Made by a program: the position numbers and the translations under genes | Shown here: piece by piece, positions 9,066-17,763 of the stretch | Numbering within the stretch: the first letter of the stretch is position 1 | How the letters are laid out: each line of letters opens with the position of its first letter | From: Asticcacaulis benevestitus DSM 16100 = ATCC BAA-896 | GTDB taxonomy: Bacteria; Pseudomonadota; Alphaproteobacteria; Caulobacterales; Caulobacteraceae | Assembly: GCF_000376105.1 (NCBI RefSeq) | Contig: NZ_AQWM01000017.1 | Span: 166 to 54,526 of the forward strand | Reading direction: 5' to 3' | DNA: 54,361 bases | Notes under the pieces: generated by a model | What the model was told of the DNA's origin: nothing | Databases searched by the model: none | What the model saw: only the letters and a program-made list of their open reading frames with translations

Positions 9066-9306
9066 ATAGTTGAAAGCTCATCATGCCCGCTGAAATCGGC
9101 AGCCCTGCCAATGAGCCCGTCCAAGAATCGCGAGCCGGCCAGGCGATGCGCAGCATGACGGTCGATTCCTCGGTCACGGTCAGGGACACGACAGGGACTT
9201 TCTTCAATATCCTGGCGTAGATGAAGTGCTCGCTGGCGCTTAGGATAGACTCGTCCAAGCTCATATTGCTCGGCGCCAAGGATGGGAAGGCGTCCCTGAC
9301 TGCCAT
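9058..9306 (-). CDS. Small hypothetical protein, uncertain
   Basis: An 82-codon minus-strand frame starting with ATG at 9306, preceded by GAGGTGAGG seven bases upstream, a strong ribosome binding site. The protein has alternating hydrophobic segments (VPVVSLTV, STVMLRIAW) but no known domain. It overlaps the convergent DUF7662 gene end by 8 bp. It is kept mainly because of the ribosome binding site. Confidence 0.35.
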   Translation of the reverse strand: MAVRDAFPSLAPSNMSLDESILSASEHFIYARILKKVPVVSLTVTEESTVMLRIAWPARDSWTGSLAGLPISAGMMSFQLSI

Positions 9307-9363
9307 TGTTTTGCCTCACCTCAGGGGGCTATTCGGAGCAACCTGCGAGAACTGCAATTCAGA

Positions 9364-9885
9364 CTATTTAATTTGCAGTGCAGAGCGGATGGTTTGGAAT
9401 GGCAGAATAAGTGAGAGGGGTGGATCATTTAGCGGTATCGCACCGTAGGACTGATACCACTTCGCAACCCGCTCGTTCTTGGCATCTATGAACATGGCGA
9501 CCCCGCCAACTTCGTCAGCGACGCGAAGGCAGCGACGACCCGCCGCCAGGAGAAGTTGGCCTCCGATAAGCCCTTTGCCTTGCAAATGTATAGACACCGC
9601 AAGTCGGCCGAGGCGAAACATAGGAACGTCGTGTCGAGGCAGGCCTTTTATTATGGCGGCGGGCGCTCGTGCGAATTCAATCGAGACCGGACTTAGCGAA
9701 TAGTAGCCCAAGATTGTATTCTGATCGTCGCTGCTCATGGCGAGGAAGGTTTTGGAAGCTCCTTGCTCGTGGTTCTTGCGCGCGTGTTCCCACAGGAAAC
9801 GATTTAGGTCCGCATTGCCGCAATCAAAGCTTTTGCGATCGTGATGGCGCGCGATCGCTTCTTCATGCCAAGTCGGAATGATCAT
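9364..9885 (-). CDS. GNAT-family toxin of a TacT/AtaT-type module
   Basis: A 173-residue GCN5-type acetyltransferase. Toxins of this family acetylate the amino acid on charged tRNAs and block translation. Visible family marks are FDCGNADLNRFL near the N-terminus, LGRLAVSIHLQGKGLIGGQLL with the acetyl-CoA pyrophosphate loop (QGKGLIGG, ~102-109), and the terminal WYQSYGA, whose Tyr144 corresponds to the catalytic Tyr of TacT. The start ATG overlaps the stop of the upstream DUF1778 antitoxin (4-bp overlap), the standard arrangement for this type II module. Catalytic residues appear intact, so the toxin is probably active. Confidence 0.85.
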   Translation of the reverse strand: MIIPTWHEEAIARHHDRKSFDCGNADLNRFLWEHARKNHEQGASKTFLAMSSDDQNTILGYYSLSPVSIEFARAPAAIIKGLPRHDVPMFRLGRLAVSIHLQGKGLIGGQLLLAAGRRCLRVADEVGGVAMFIDAKNERVAKWYQSYGAIPLNDPPLSLILPFQTIRSALQIK

Positions 9886-10157
9886 TCCTTTGGCAATGCC
9901 TTGGCGGCTGCCAATAACTTTTCGTTGGGAGAAGGCGGGTTCCCCAGGAGAGCCAGCACTTTTAAGGTGTCTGTTTCCGAAAGGCTGATCCGTTCAGCAC
10001 GATCGATGGCGGACTGGGCAGCTTCAATTGCCGTGTTTAGGATGAAGGTCGTGAGGTTCGTATGCTCAATTGCCGCAGCACGCATCAAAACCGCCTTCTC
10101 TGATGGCTTTAGGCGAATAGCCAAACGGCTGTTATCATCGATGGCAGGTCTTGGCAT
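9882..10157 (-). CDS. DUF1778/RHH antitoxin (TacA-type)
   Basis: A 91-residue antitoxin. The N-terminus (RLAIRLKPSEKAVLMRAAAI) gives a ribbon-helix-helix DNA-binding fold. The C-terminal tail (SPNEKLLAAAKALP) is the usual toxin-wrapping helix. The ATG at 10157 is preferred over an upstream alternative because GGAG lies seven bases before it and MPRPAIDD starts match the family. It is translationally coupled to the acetyltransferase toxin. It probably represses the pair through the palindrome at 10217-10237. Confidence 0.85.
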   Translation of the reverse strand: MPRPAIDDNSRLAIRLKPSEKAVLMRAAAIEHTNLTTFILNTAIEAAQSAIDRAERISLSETDTLKVLALLGNPPSPNEKLLAAAKALPKE

Positions 10158-10216
10158 GAGTGAACTCCAACTCAAAAAGATACCTACTCCTACCAAAAAT
10201 TCGAAATCTCGTCAAT

Positions 10217-10237
10217 TGTACGCTTTCAAAGCGTACA
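10217..10237. promoter_or_regulatory. Palindromic operator of the GNAT-RHH module
   Basis: A perfect palindrome with 10-bp arms (TGTACGCTTT and AAAGCGTACA) around one central base, 60 bp upstream of the antitoxin start. RHH antitoxins autoregulate by binding such sites; binding here is inferred. Confidence 0.65.
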
Positions 10238-10393
10238 TAGGTAAATTTGAGCTCTTCTGTGGTTGCCGCCCGTAGTGCAAGAAGAATCTGAACTAAATTT
10301 GCGAGTGATCGAGTGCGGTCTTCTGTAAGGCTTTTAAGTGCGGTATTTCAGAAACCGCTGGCCGGTATGGTGATCTGCGGACCAGGTCCAAAT

Positions 10394-10759
10394 CTAACTT
10401 TCGCGCTGGATGGTGGCGATTTCATGCATGGTCATATGCTGTAATTCTTTCAGCCGATTTGGCATGTCCATGCTTTCATGGAAAATTCCGATGATGATTA
10501 TGGTATCTTTGTCATAAGGCTGAAAGGCAATATAGCGGTGCTCCACCAGATGGATTAAAAAGCCTGTGCCTGTGGCCAGATCATCGCGGTGTGGCGAGTT
10601 GAAGCCCTCGTGGTTTTCAGCAATGTGCTGAAATCCGGCCAATAAGGCCGCACTGTATTGTCTGGCCTGTGCAATGCCCCACCGTTCCTTGGTATCGCGC
10701 ACCGCCTTTTTTAAATGCATTTCGGCAGTCAAGGTCAGACGATAGGTTTTGGTGTTCAT
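10394..10759 (-). CDS. parE: ParE/RelE-family toxin
   Basis: A 121-residue RelE/ParE-superfamily toxin. The family fold is visible as a N-terminal LTLTAEMHLKKAVRDTKERWG helical pair, followed by a short beta-sheet with GTGFLIHLVEHRYIAFQPYDKDTIIIIGIFHES. ParE-type members poison DNA gyrase and RelE-type members cut ribosome-bound mRNA. The ParD-like partner and the conserved IIGIFHESMD end favour ParE. The gene follows the antitoxin by 8 bp on the same strand. Confidence 0.8.
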   Translation of the reverse strand: MNTKTYRLTLTAEMHLKKAVRDTKERWGIAQARQYSAALLAGFQHIAENHEGFNSPHRDDLATGTGFLIHLVEHRYIAFQPYDKDTIIIIGIFHESMDMPNRLKELQHMTMHEIATIQRES

Positions 10760-10767
10760 CGTCGGCG

Positions 10768-11028
10768 TTAGCGATCCAGGCCGTCGAGGAACTCGTCCAT
10801 ATTCTGTCCCACCTCTGCGGCGGAATAGGTACGACCGTTTTTAATATCGTCGGCAGATTTCAGGAGTTCTTTGAAGACGTAAAGCCGTTCCGCCTCTTTT
10901 TCCATATCGCTGCGGATCAGGGCGCGGACATATTCACTGGGGGTGGCAAACGCCTCTTCGCCGCTGGTGCGAAGATCGACGTAGGCGCGCATTTCATCAG
11001 GCAAACTTACGTGCAAACTACTCGTCAT
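10768..11028 (-). CDS. parD: ParD-like antitoxin
   Basis: An 86-residue antitoxin. SLHVSLPDEMRAYVDLRT followed by TPSEYVRALIR is the ParD/CopG ribbon-helix-helix signature. The C-terminal acidic tail (QNMDEFLDGLDR) is the toxin-neutralising part. The start is placed at ATG 11028 because MTSSLHVSLP matches the family. An inverted repeat at 11080-11100 lies 52 bp upstream and is the likely operator. Confidence 0.85.
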   Translation of the reverse strand: MTSSLHVSLPDEMRAYVDLRTSGEEAFATPSEYVRALIRSDMEKEAERLYVFKELLKSADDIKNGRTYSAAEVGQNMDEFLDGLDR

Positions 11029-11079
11029 GACAGCCCACTTCGTCGGTTTCAACAGCTTTAAAATGCCCCTGTCGGGCGA

Positions 11080-11100
11080 AAATGTCAATAGATGACATTT
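11080..11100. promoter_or_regulatory. Inverted-repeat operator of the ParDE module
   Basis: AAATGTCA and TGACATTT, perfect 8-bp arms separated by 5 bp, lie directly upstream of parD. This is a probable autoregulatory ParD site by analogy with the family. Confidence 0.55.
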
Positions 11101-11107
11101 GCGCTAG

Positions 11108-11698
11108 GCGTCAGGTGAGGGGCAGCGCAGCCCGCGTTGGGTCGAGGGCCACACGCATCGTCTTCGTTTGCACTTGAAGCCGTTCTTCGGGAACCTTGGC
11201 ATCTCGGAGGAGACCGCCGGCCGAGTACAAGCCTATCGCGTTCATCGCGCCGGCCGGACCGGGCGCAAGCCCTAGCCGCCGAAAGAGGGGGAAGAGGCAG
11301 TGGCGGCCAAGCCGCCCTCGCGCTCGACTATCCACGATGAGATCGTGACCTTGCGCCAGGTGCTGAAGACGGCGCAACGCCACGCCTGGCTGACCCACCT
11401 GCCGGACCTGTCGCCGCCCTATGGTACACGCGGCAAGATCAGTCATCGGCCGTGCTTCAGTCCGGTCGAATACAAGGCGCTGTACACCGCCACGCGGGAT
11501 TACGCCAAGACCGTACATGAGCGCCATCGCTGGAATGCCGAGCAGGTGCATGACTTTGTTCTGTTCATGGGCAATACAGGCTTGCGGCCGGACGAGGCGA
11601 AGAACCTCCAGCATCGTGACATCGCCATCGTCAGGGACGAGGACACCGGCCAGCGGATTCTGGAGATCGAGGTGCGCGGCAAGATCGGCGTTGGTTAG
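11108..11698 (+). pseudogene. Tyrosine recombinase (phage integrase) remnant
   Basis: Reading this frame through one in-frame TAG (11273-11275) gives a recognisable integrase. A core-binding domain is seen (RLRLHLKPFFG...RVQAYRVHR, then STIHDEIVTLRQVLKTAQRH). The start of the catalytic domain with TGLRPDEAKNLQHRDI carries the first catalytic Arg. The frame ends at IEVRGKIGVG, so the downstream His-x-x-Arg and Tyr are missing. The 5' end is lost just upstream near a TAG at 11105. It is inactive: truncated at both ends plus a nonsense codon. It marks a former phage or integrative element beside the ParDE pair. Confidence 0.75.
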
Positions 11699-11893
11699 CC
11701 GGAAGTGAACTGCGCAAATTTGCGTAAGTGCATGGAAAGCAGGTCATCCGAACAAGGCGACCAGGCTTAGGGGCTGCTGCGGTGCTGGTTTTGGCCTTGG
11801 CACCAGCTTGCCGGCGCATCAACGATATCAATGCCATTTTTTTGTCGAGTAAGGTCATAGTGATGGTCCGATTTAATGGAAACGGAACATGAT

Positions 11894-13102
11894 ATGATGG
11901 AAAGTCTTTCAGCCAGGGATGCTCGCCGGATTGCCCTGACCGCGCAAGGGTTCGGAAAGGCAAGTGCCGTTACGCCTTCGCGCCGCAAGCTGTTGGATTT
12001 GGTTGAGCGCCTTGGCGTTATACAGATCGATTCCGTCAATGTCGTTTCTCGCGCACATTATATGCCGCTGTATTCCCGATTGGGCGCGTACCCGCGCGAA
12101 CTTTTGGAAGACCTGGCCTGGGGCAGGAAGCCTCAGGTTTTCGAATATTGGGCGCATGAGGCCAGTCTGTTACCACATGAGCGACAACCTTTGTTCCGGT
12201 GGCGCATGGCCGATGCTCGCAGCGGCGTAGGTGTCTGGGGCAATGTCGCCCGTTTCCTGCAAGATCACAAACATCTGGTTGAGAGCGCCCTTGCGCAAAT
12301 TCGCCAACGAGGCCCTCTTGCTGCGTCTGAACTGGACATTGGCAGCAAAGGCGAGGGGGGCTGGTGGGGCTGGAGTGACGCCAAACGGGCCGTCGAATGC
12401 CTGTTCTGGGCGGGTGAGGTTATGGCGACGACGCGTCGCCGGTCATTTGAGCGAGTCTACGCGCTGCCCGAGGCCGTACTGCCGTCCGCCATCCTGTCGC
12501 GGCCGACACCCAGCCGAAGGGATGCGCATCGCGAACTGGTACGCTTGTCGGCCGAGGCGATGGGCGTTGCGACGGCACGTGACCTGCGCGACTATTACAG
12601 ACTGGGCCTGTCAGACTCGAAGAGCGCCATAGAGGAACTGGTTGAAGCGGGGGATCTAACGCCTGTTCGTGTTGAAGGCTGGAAAGATATGGCTTATCTG
12701 ACCAAAGAGTTGGCAAAGCCCGCTGTTGCCAAAGCCTGCACGCTGTTGTCGCCCTTCGATAATGCCATTTGGTTTCGCGAGCGCACAGAGCGCTTGTTCG
12801 GTGTCCGTATCGTACTGGAAATCTATACGCCGGCACCCAAGCGGGTTTACGGCTATTATGTTCTGCCGTTCCTCGAAGGCGATGCCATCACCGCACGGGT
12901 CGACCTGAAAGCGGATCGCAAGGCATCGGTCCTGGTTGTACAGGCGAGCCATTTGGAGGCCTTGGCCACGCGACACACGGTTGAACGTCTGGCTGTCGAG
13001 TTGCGCGGCTTTGCAGCATGGCTCGGGTTGGCTGCGGTCCGTGTTGAAAATCGTGGCGCTATGGCGGCAGCCCTGTCGGTCAGGCTGGCCGGCAGTTTTT
13101 GA
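11894..13102 (+). CDS. ycaQ: YcaQ/AlkX-like winged-helix DNA glycosylase
   Basis: A ~402-residue protein of the HTH_42 (YcaQ/AlkZ) family, tandem winged-helix DNA glycosylases that unhook interstrand crosslinks or excise bulky alkylated bases. The N-terminal RKLLDLVERLGVIQID segment carries the Q-x-D signature at ~44-46 that separates the YcaQ/AlkX group from AlkZ (Q-x-Q). AHYMPLYSRLG, YWAHEASLLP and the late LLSPFDNAIW...RLFG segment follow in family order. The ATG at 11894 (GGA seven bases upstream) is preferred to 11876, which lacks a ribosome binding site; 11897 is also possible. It appears intact inside a decayed region and is a single-gene unit with no obvious partner. Confidence 0.8.
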   Translation: MMESLSARDARRIALTAQGFGKASAVTPSRRKLLDLVERLGVIQIDSVNVVSRAHYMPLYSRLGAYPRELLEDLAWGRKPQVFEYWAHEASLLPHERQPLFRWRMADARSGVGVWGNVARFLQDHKHLVESALAQIRQRGPLAASELDIGSKGEGGWWGWSDAKRAVECLFWAGEVMATTRRRSFERVYALPEAVLPSAILSRPTPSRRDAHRELVRLSAEAMGVATARDLRDYYRLGLSDSKSAIEELVEAGDLTPVRVEGWKDMAYLTKELAKPAVAKACTLLSPFDNAIWFRERTERLFGVRIVLEIYTPAPKRVYGYYVLPFLEGDAITARVDLKADRKASVLVVQASHLEALATRHTVERLAVELRGFAAWLGLAAVRVENRGAMAAALSVRLAGSF

Positions 13103-13534
13103 GATGTGAATTGAAATCCACCTGTTGCAATCCTTTGCTTGGCTAATATGTGACTATTGACACGTCGCCTTCTCAGGCAGAAACGACATTTTTTCTCTAA
13201 CACACAGGCTCTTATGTCCGTGATGTCAACGACAAGACGCGTTGATTTATCCTGATTTCCGTCAGGGGTTTTGGCATGTATCGACACCCATTGGAGGCGG
13301 CAGGAAGCATGGACGACGGTTGATCCGGCTCTTATCCGCGGGTTGGTTACCGCATGACCAAGGTTCGTCGCGGGGCTTCCTCTGTCTAGTAAACGTGCAT
13401 CGGCATTGAGCTTGCTCATACCCGGCTTCGAGGGTTCCCCAACCTCCCCAGCCTGCCGCCACTAATGAGTGTCGAAGTCTATCTAAATTACGCCGTTCAC
13501 CTCCTTCTTTTCGGAATAATGTATTTGGCGAAGA
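13103..13534. other. Non-coding stretch, probable IS110 3' flank
   Basis: No supported gene on either strand. The part nearest the transposase stop (13260-13534) contains several short G/C-rich pairings. It could belong to the non-coding end of the IS, where related elements carry a guide RNA. The element boundary could not be located by eye. Confidence 0.35.
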
Positions 13535-14800
13535 TCAGGCGAACTTTGGTTCGACCATACGAGCGATGGCCCATATGAAGCCCACCAACTCCCGGGCGAT
13601 GGCGACAATGACCTTGGGTGCGGCCTTGCCGGACGCGATCAACCTTTTGTATCGCGCCGACAGCCGAACCTGGGCCGTCCACGCAATATTTCGGATCGGT
13701 TCGGGGAGGCCTTTCATTCGGTCTCGAATGATTTGAGTGACCCGTGCCGGGAACCGATAGGTCCACGCCGCCTCCACCAGACATGTCCTGGCAAGACTAT
13801 CGCCGGTCTTCGTAACTCCTCCGCGACGTATTGTGGCACCGCTTGAGTGCTCTGATGGATTGAGCCCCAGGAATGCCATGAGCTGACGGGGTGATTCAAA
13901 GCGGTCGAAGCTTCCGACTTCAGCAACAAGAACGGCGGCCACGACTAAGGACACGCCGCGTAGCGCCTGGATGGCATTTACAACCGAGGCGAGAAGCCGC
14001 TTCGGTACGAGCTCGATAATAGCCGCCTTCAATCTAGCGCAAAGCGCCTCGGCACGTTCGATCCTATGAAGCATCTCTTCATGCGCCAGGTGTTGAGCGG
14101 GATGGGCAAAGGTCAACTCGCCAAGCCAGCGCCTATGGGATTTGGTCCAATGGCCATACGGTGAAGTGATGCCATGGCGCAGTAGAAAACTCAGGAGGTG
14201 CTGACGCGCCTTTCTTAGGTCAACCATCGCTTGAGACCTAAGCCGAACAAGGTCTCGCATAGCCTCGTGTGCTTCATCTGGAATCCAGACTGACGTCAGT
14301 TGTCCGGCCCGCAGTGTCTGCGCGAGCATCATGGCGTCACGTCTATCTGTCTTTACTCTATCGCCAACCTTCCTGGGGATGAGAGATGGCGCGACAACAT
14401 CGCAGGTGTGACCAAGGCCGCTTAGTCTTCGTTGCACCCCGTACCCACATGGGCCGGCCTCATAGCAAAAATGCAAATGTTGCCCGCCTTTGGAAAGCTT
14501 TCGGCTTAACGTCCGAATGGCCTCCGGCGTATTCTCGATCGTTCCGTAAAATCGAACGTCTGCACCCGCAGCTCCATCAACCTGGGCCACTGCGATCGTT
14601 TTTTTTGTGTACGTCCAACCCGACAAAGAGTGTAGTCTTTTCCATGGTCCGCCTCCAGTGTCTGGGGATAGGCTCACTATGAGCAACCCCCGTTGCGCTT
14701 GACGCCTGAGTTGACACCTCGAGGCGGGCCACTTCAATTGGCTAATGCCTCACGGACATGATGGTCTAGCACAAGTATTTTTCAATGGCCTAAATTATGT
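13260..14800 (-). mobile_element. IS110-family insertion sequence, ends approximate
   Basis: Defined by the transposase at 13535-14645 plus adjoining non-coding DNA. IS110 elements lack obvious terminal repeats, so the limits given are only rough. The right side abuts the tRNA-derived sequence at 14830. Confidence 0.45.
13535..14645 (-). pseudogene. IS110-family DEDD transposase, frameshifted in A8
   Basis: Site-specific recombinase of the IS110 family. The natural start is ATG 14645, reading MEKTTLFVGLDVHKK, which includes the first Asp of the DEDD RuvC-like site. An A8 run (T8 at 14599-14606 on the plus strand) then throws the frame, and it stops a few codons later. The other frame resumes with TIAVAQVDGA and runs ~360 residues to 13535. 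It includes CYEAGPCGYG, the KTDRRDAMMLAQ segment and the C-terminal Tnp_20 region (QALRGVSLVVAA...MAFLGLNPSEHSSG) with its Ser. One A fewer restores the protein. Causes may be real inactivation, transcriptional slippage at A8, or a homopolymer sequencing error. Confidence 0.85.
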
Positions 14801-14829
14801 ATAGATTCATGAGGATGTGCGATTTTTGC

Positions 14830-14879
14830 TCAGGCTCATAACCTGAAGGTCGTCAGTTCAAATCTGGCCCCCGCAACCA
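14830..14879 (+). other. 3' half of an initiator tRNA (attachment-site footprint)
   Basis: Sequence 14830-14879 folds as the anticodon arm (TCAGG-CTCATAA-CCTGA, anticodon CAT), the T arm (GTCAG-TTCAAAT-CTGGC), the acceptor strand CCCCGCA, discriminator A and CCA. It matches the 3' part of an alphaproteobacterial initiator tRNA. The 5' half is absent: upstream is AT-rich DNA next to the IS110 element. Such 50-bp 3' segments are typical crossover repeats (attL/attR) left by elements that integrate into tRNA genes. The convergent serine recombinase gene ends inside it. Confidence 0.75.
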
Positions 14880-15918
14880 ACTTAACTACGCCTTCGGGTG
14901 TGGTGACAGGAAGTCTATCAGAAACTACAACACAGACCCCCGAGGCGAAAGCCAAGGGGGTTTTTGTTTGCCGGCATTGGTCGGCCAGCCAATTTAGAAC
15001 GTTGCCGTATTCGCCGTGAATGGTTGCGTACATCTCATCTGCCTCCCCAGGGGTAAGGACGATTCTATCTATCAGTCCCCGGAGTACTTCGGCCGCTCCC
15101 TCCCGTTCCTCCTCGTTATTCAACGCGACCGTGAGCCGTTGCACTTTTTCCCGATAAACATTCGCCAGACTTGGTAGTTTATCGAGCTCAGCGACGGTCT
15201 CGTGATCCAAACGCATCTGCAGGTCAGACTTGCGGTTTTGCAAATCGGCCATTCTGGCTTTCATGTCTTCATTATAAAGTCCCTCTTCGATGGCCGTTAT
15301 GATTGCACCAATAGCCTTTTGGGTTTTGGCCAACTCCGCCTGCCAGGCACGCTCATTCGCGCGGCGAGCATGGTTCTGCTTATTCACCTCCTCGATGAAA
15401 CCTTTCATCGCCATTTCCGCGACATCGGGTGCGAGCATGCGATCTTTTAGGCCGCTCAACACGCCTTCTTCCAGATGAGATTGACGTACAGTTCGACCAT
15501 TGGCACAGGTCCCGGCGCTGCGGTTCGCACATCCATATCTGTCGATGCCACGCATCGCATAACTGCCCCCACAAACGCCGCAGGTTAGTAAACCCGACAG
15601 GAGCCACTTGGGCTTCTTCATATGGACCAGCCCGTGCGCCATCCTGTTTTGTCGTCCCGTTCACTGAGGCGCTGTTTTTTCACGGATTTCGTCAAGCCTC
15701 TGCCGCGCTTGGTCCCAAATCTCCTGAGTGACAATGCGAAGGTGCGGCACATCTGAAATGACCCATTCAGATCGAGGATTCATACGTGACACGCGCCGGC
15801 CGCTGGTCGGGTCCTTCAGATAACGCATTCGGTTCCATATCTGCCGGCCGATATAAATCTCGTTGTTAAGAATGCCTGTGCCGCGATCGGGAAGCTTGCG
15901 CGGTTGATTTTAGTCTTG
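14836..15918 (-). pseudogene. Large serine recombinase remnant with nonsense codon
   Basis: The readable frame runs from ~15918 to a stop at 14836. A recombinase domain (GTGILNNEIYIGRQIWNR, then SEWVISDVPHLRIV) precedes an in-frame TGA after EKTAPQ (near 15660). The same frame then gives a zinc beta-ribbon (CGVCGG...YGCANRSAGTC) and a long coiled-coil (KNRK-type helices at ~80-190 of the downstream part). The N-terminal catalytic domain with the nucleophilic Ser is missing. The last residues (GARFELTTFRL) are encoded by the antisense of the tRNA fragment, as expected for an integrase ending at its own attachment site. It is non-functional. Confidence 0.75.
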
Positions 15919-15936
15919 TCATGAGGGTTGGCAATA

Positions 15937-15972
15937 AAAAGGACGCGGCGATAAATTATGCCGCGTCCTTTT
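15937..15972. terminator. Bidirectional intrinsic terminator
   Basis: A perfect 13-bp stem (AAAAGGACGCGGC / GCCGCGTCCTTTT) with a 10-nt AT-rich loop and T-runs on both exits. It lies 109 bp after the minus-strand chemoreceptor stop and can also stop plus-strand transcription. Confidence 0.8.
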
Positions 15973-16080
15973 ATGTATTTTCGGCCCATCTTCCGAAAGC
16001 GACACCAGATCTGCGGGCTTCGCGATTACACCTCCCCCCACAACGAAGTTGCCGCTTCGCAAGGGAGGATGATCAGAGCC

Positions 16081-17763
16081 TTACGCCGCCCGGACGTGCG
16101 CCAGGAAGCCGTTGATCTGGTTGCGCAGGTTGGCGGCCTGATGGGCCAGTTCGCCGGAGGCCGACAGCACCTGAGCGGCACCGGCGCCGGTTTCCTCGGC
16201 CATGCGGGCCACGCCGGTGATGTTCGTGGTCACCTCCTGCGTACCCATCGACGCCTGATTGACGGCCTGGACGATCTCATTGGTGGCCGAGCCCTGCTGC
16301 TCCACAGCGGCGGCGATGGTCGATGACGAGTCGTTGATGTCGCGGATGGTGCCGGTGATGTTCTCGATGGCCTCTACGGCGCGGCGGGTGGTCGATTGAA
16401 TACTGCCGATGTGCTGGCTGATCTCGGCTGTGGCGCGGCTGGTCTGGCCAGCCAGGGCCTTCACCTCCGAGGCGACGACGGCGAAGCCCTTACCGGCTTC
16501 CCCGGCGCGGGCCGATTCGATAGTGGCGTTGAGCGCCAAAAGGTTGGTCTGCGAGGCGATGCCGGTGATCATATCGACAATGCCGTTGATGCGGTCGGCG
16601 GCTTCGGACAGTTCCTGCACGATGGCGGCGGTGGCGTCGGCCTCACGGACGGCTTCACGTGCCTTGATCGACGAGTGCTCGACCTGACGGCCGATTTCCT
16701 GCACCGAGGCGCCCAGTTCTTCGGCCGAACCGGCGACTGAGGTGACATTGGTGCCGGCTTCTTCGGCGGCGGCGGAAACCGAGGTGGCCTGGGCGGCCGA
16801 TTCATGCGCCGACGAGGTCAGTTGCTGGGCCGTGGCCTGCATTTCTGTAGCGGCGGAAGAGACCAGTTCGACAATGCCACCAACGGCATTCTCAAACTGA
16901 TCGGCCAGATCATACATGGTCTTCTTGCGCTGAACCTCGGCATCTGCGCGGACCTGACGGGCTTCTTCTTCGAGAGCTAGAGTACGGATCAGATTGTACT
17001 TGAAGACCTCGACCGTCTTGGCCATATCGCCGATTTCGCTGCGTTCGCCGACATTGGGGATGACCACGGCGGTGTCGCCATCAGCCAGTTTCTGCATGAC
17101 GCCGGACATCCGGCTGATCGGCAGGGAGATGCCGCGGATCATGGCAAAGCCAATGACGAAACAAGCGGCGGCGGTCGCGCCGAGAGCGATCATGATGAGA
17201 GTGATGGCTGTCTTGCCGAGGGCAACACCGGCTTCAGCCGCGTCGTTGCCCGCTTTCAACTGGAAGGCGCGATCGCTGCCGATGGCTTTGCGCAGAGTAT
17301 CGGCGTTCTTCTTCATAGAACCCTGGAACAGAGATATGGCACCGGCCTGATCTCCAGATTCAACCATGGCAAACAGCGTTGCGTTGTCGGCCAGACAGGC
17401 CCCCTTAGCCTTGTTGATCGCTTCAGCCATCCGGCGTTCGTCACCCTCAGAGATCAGTGGTTCATAGGCTTTCAAATCCTTTTCGATACGCTTCATGGAA
17501 TCGGCGATCTTGTCTTTCATATCAAGACGCGCTTCGGGCGAAACGAGGATAAGCTGGGCTTGACGACTGCGCATCTGTTCAAAATCTTGCGATAAATCGC
17601 CAAGCACATTAGCGGCAGGTAGCCAGTTAAGGGCCACATCCTGTGCGGCGGCATTGACCGCACTCAGACGTTGAATAGAGAAAAGGCCGAGGCCTATGGT
17701 GGCGCAAAGCACCAAGGCGAACGCGCCGATAACGCGTGCGCGGATCGTCATATTCTTAAACAT
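16081..17763 (-). CDS. Methyl-accepting chemotaxis protein
   Basis: A 560-residue inner-membrane chemoreceptor. TM1 is at ~8-28 and a periplasmic four-helix-bundle-like sensor domain runs to ~185. TM2 lies at ~188-212, followed by a HAMP segment ([16 protein letters not shown]). The signalling domain has the conserved hairpin [30 protein letters not shown]. The start is ATG 17763 because GGGGA sits seven bases before it. It ends FLAHVRAA without a CheR-tethering pentapeptide, so methylation would rely on other receptors. No che genes are adjacent, so it is a stand-alone receptor with its own terminator. The ligand is unknown. Confidence 0.93.
   Translation of the reverse strand: MFKNMTIRARVIGAFALVLCATIGLGLFSIQRLSAVNAAAQDVALNWLPAANVLGDLSQDFEQMRSRQAQLILVSPEARLDMKDKIADSMKRIEKDLKAYEPLISEGDERRMAEAINKAKGACLADNATLFAMVESGDQAGAISLFQGSMKKNADTLRKAIGSDRAFQLKAGNDAAEAGVALGKTAITLIMIALGATAAACFVIGFAMIRGISLPISRMSGVMQKLADGDTAVVIPNVGERSEIGDMAKTVEVFKYNLIRTLALEEEARQVRADAEVQRKKTMYDLADQFENAVGGIVELVSSAATEMQATAQQLTSSAHESAAQATSVSAAAEEAGTNVTSVAGSAEELGASVQEIGRQVEHSSIKAREAVREADATAAIVQELSEAADRINGIVDMITGIASQTNLLALNATIESARAGEAGKGFAVVASEVKALAGQTSRATAEISQHIGSIQSTTRRAVEAIENITGTIRDINDSSSTIAAAVEQQGSATNEIVQAVNQASMGTQEVTTNITGVARMAEETGAGAAQVLSASGELAHQAANLRNQINGFLAHVRAA

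Noticed and set aside
12856-13462. Minus-strand frames after ycaQ
   Set aside because: No start signals or family features; partly antisense to ycaQ and partly IS flank.
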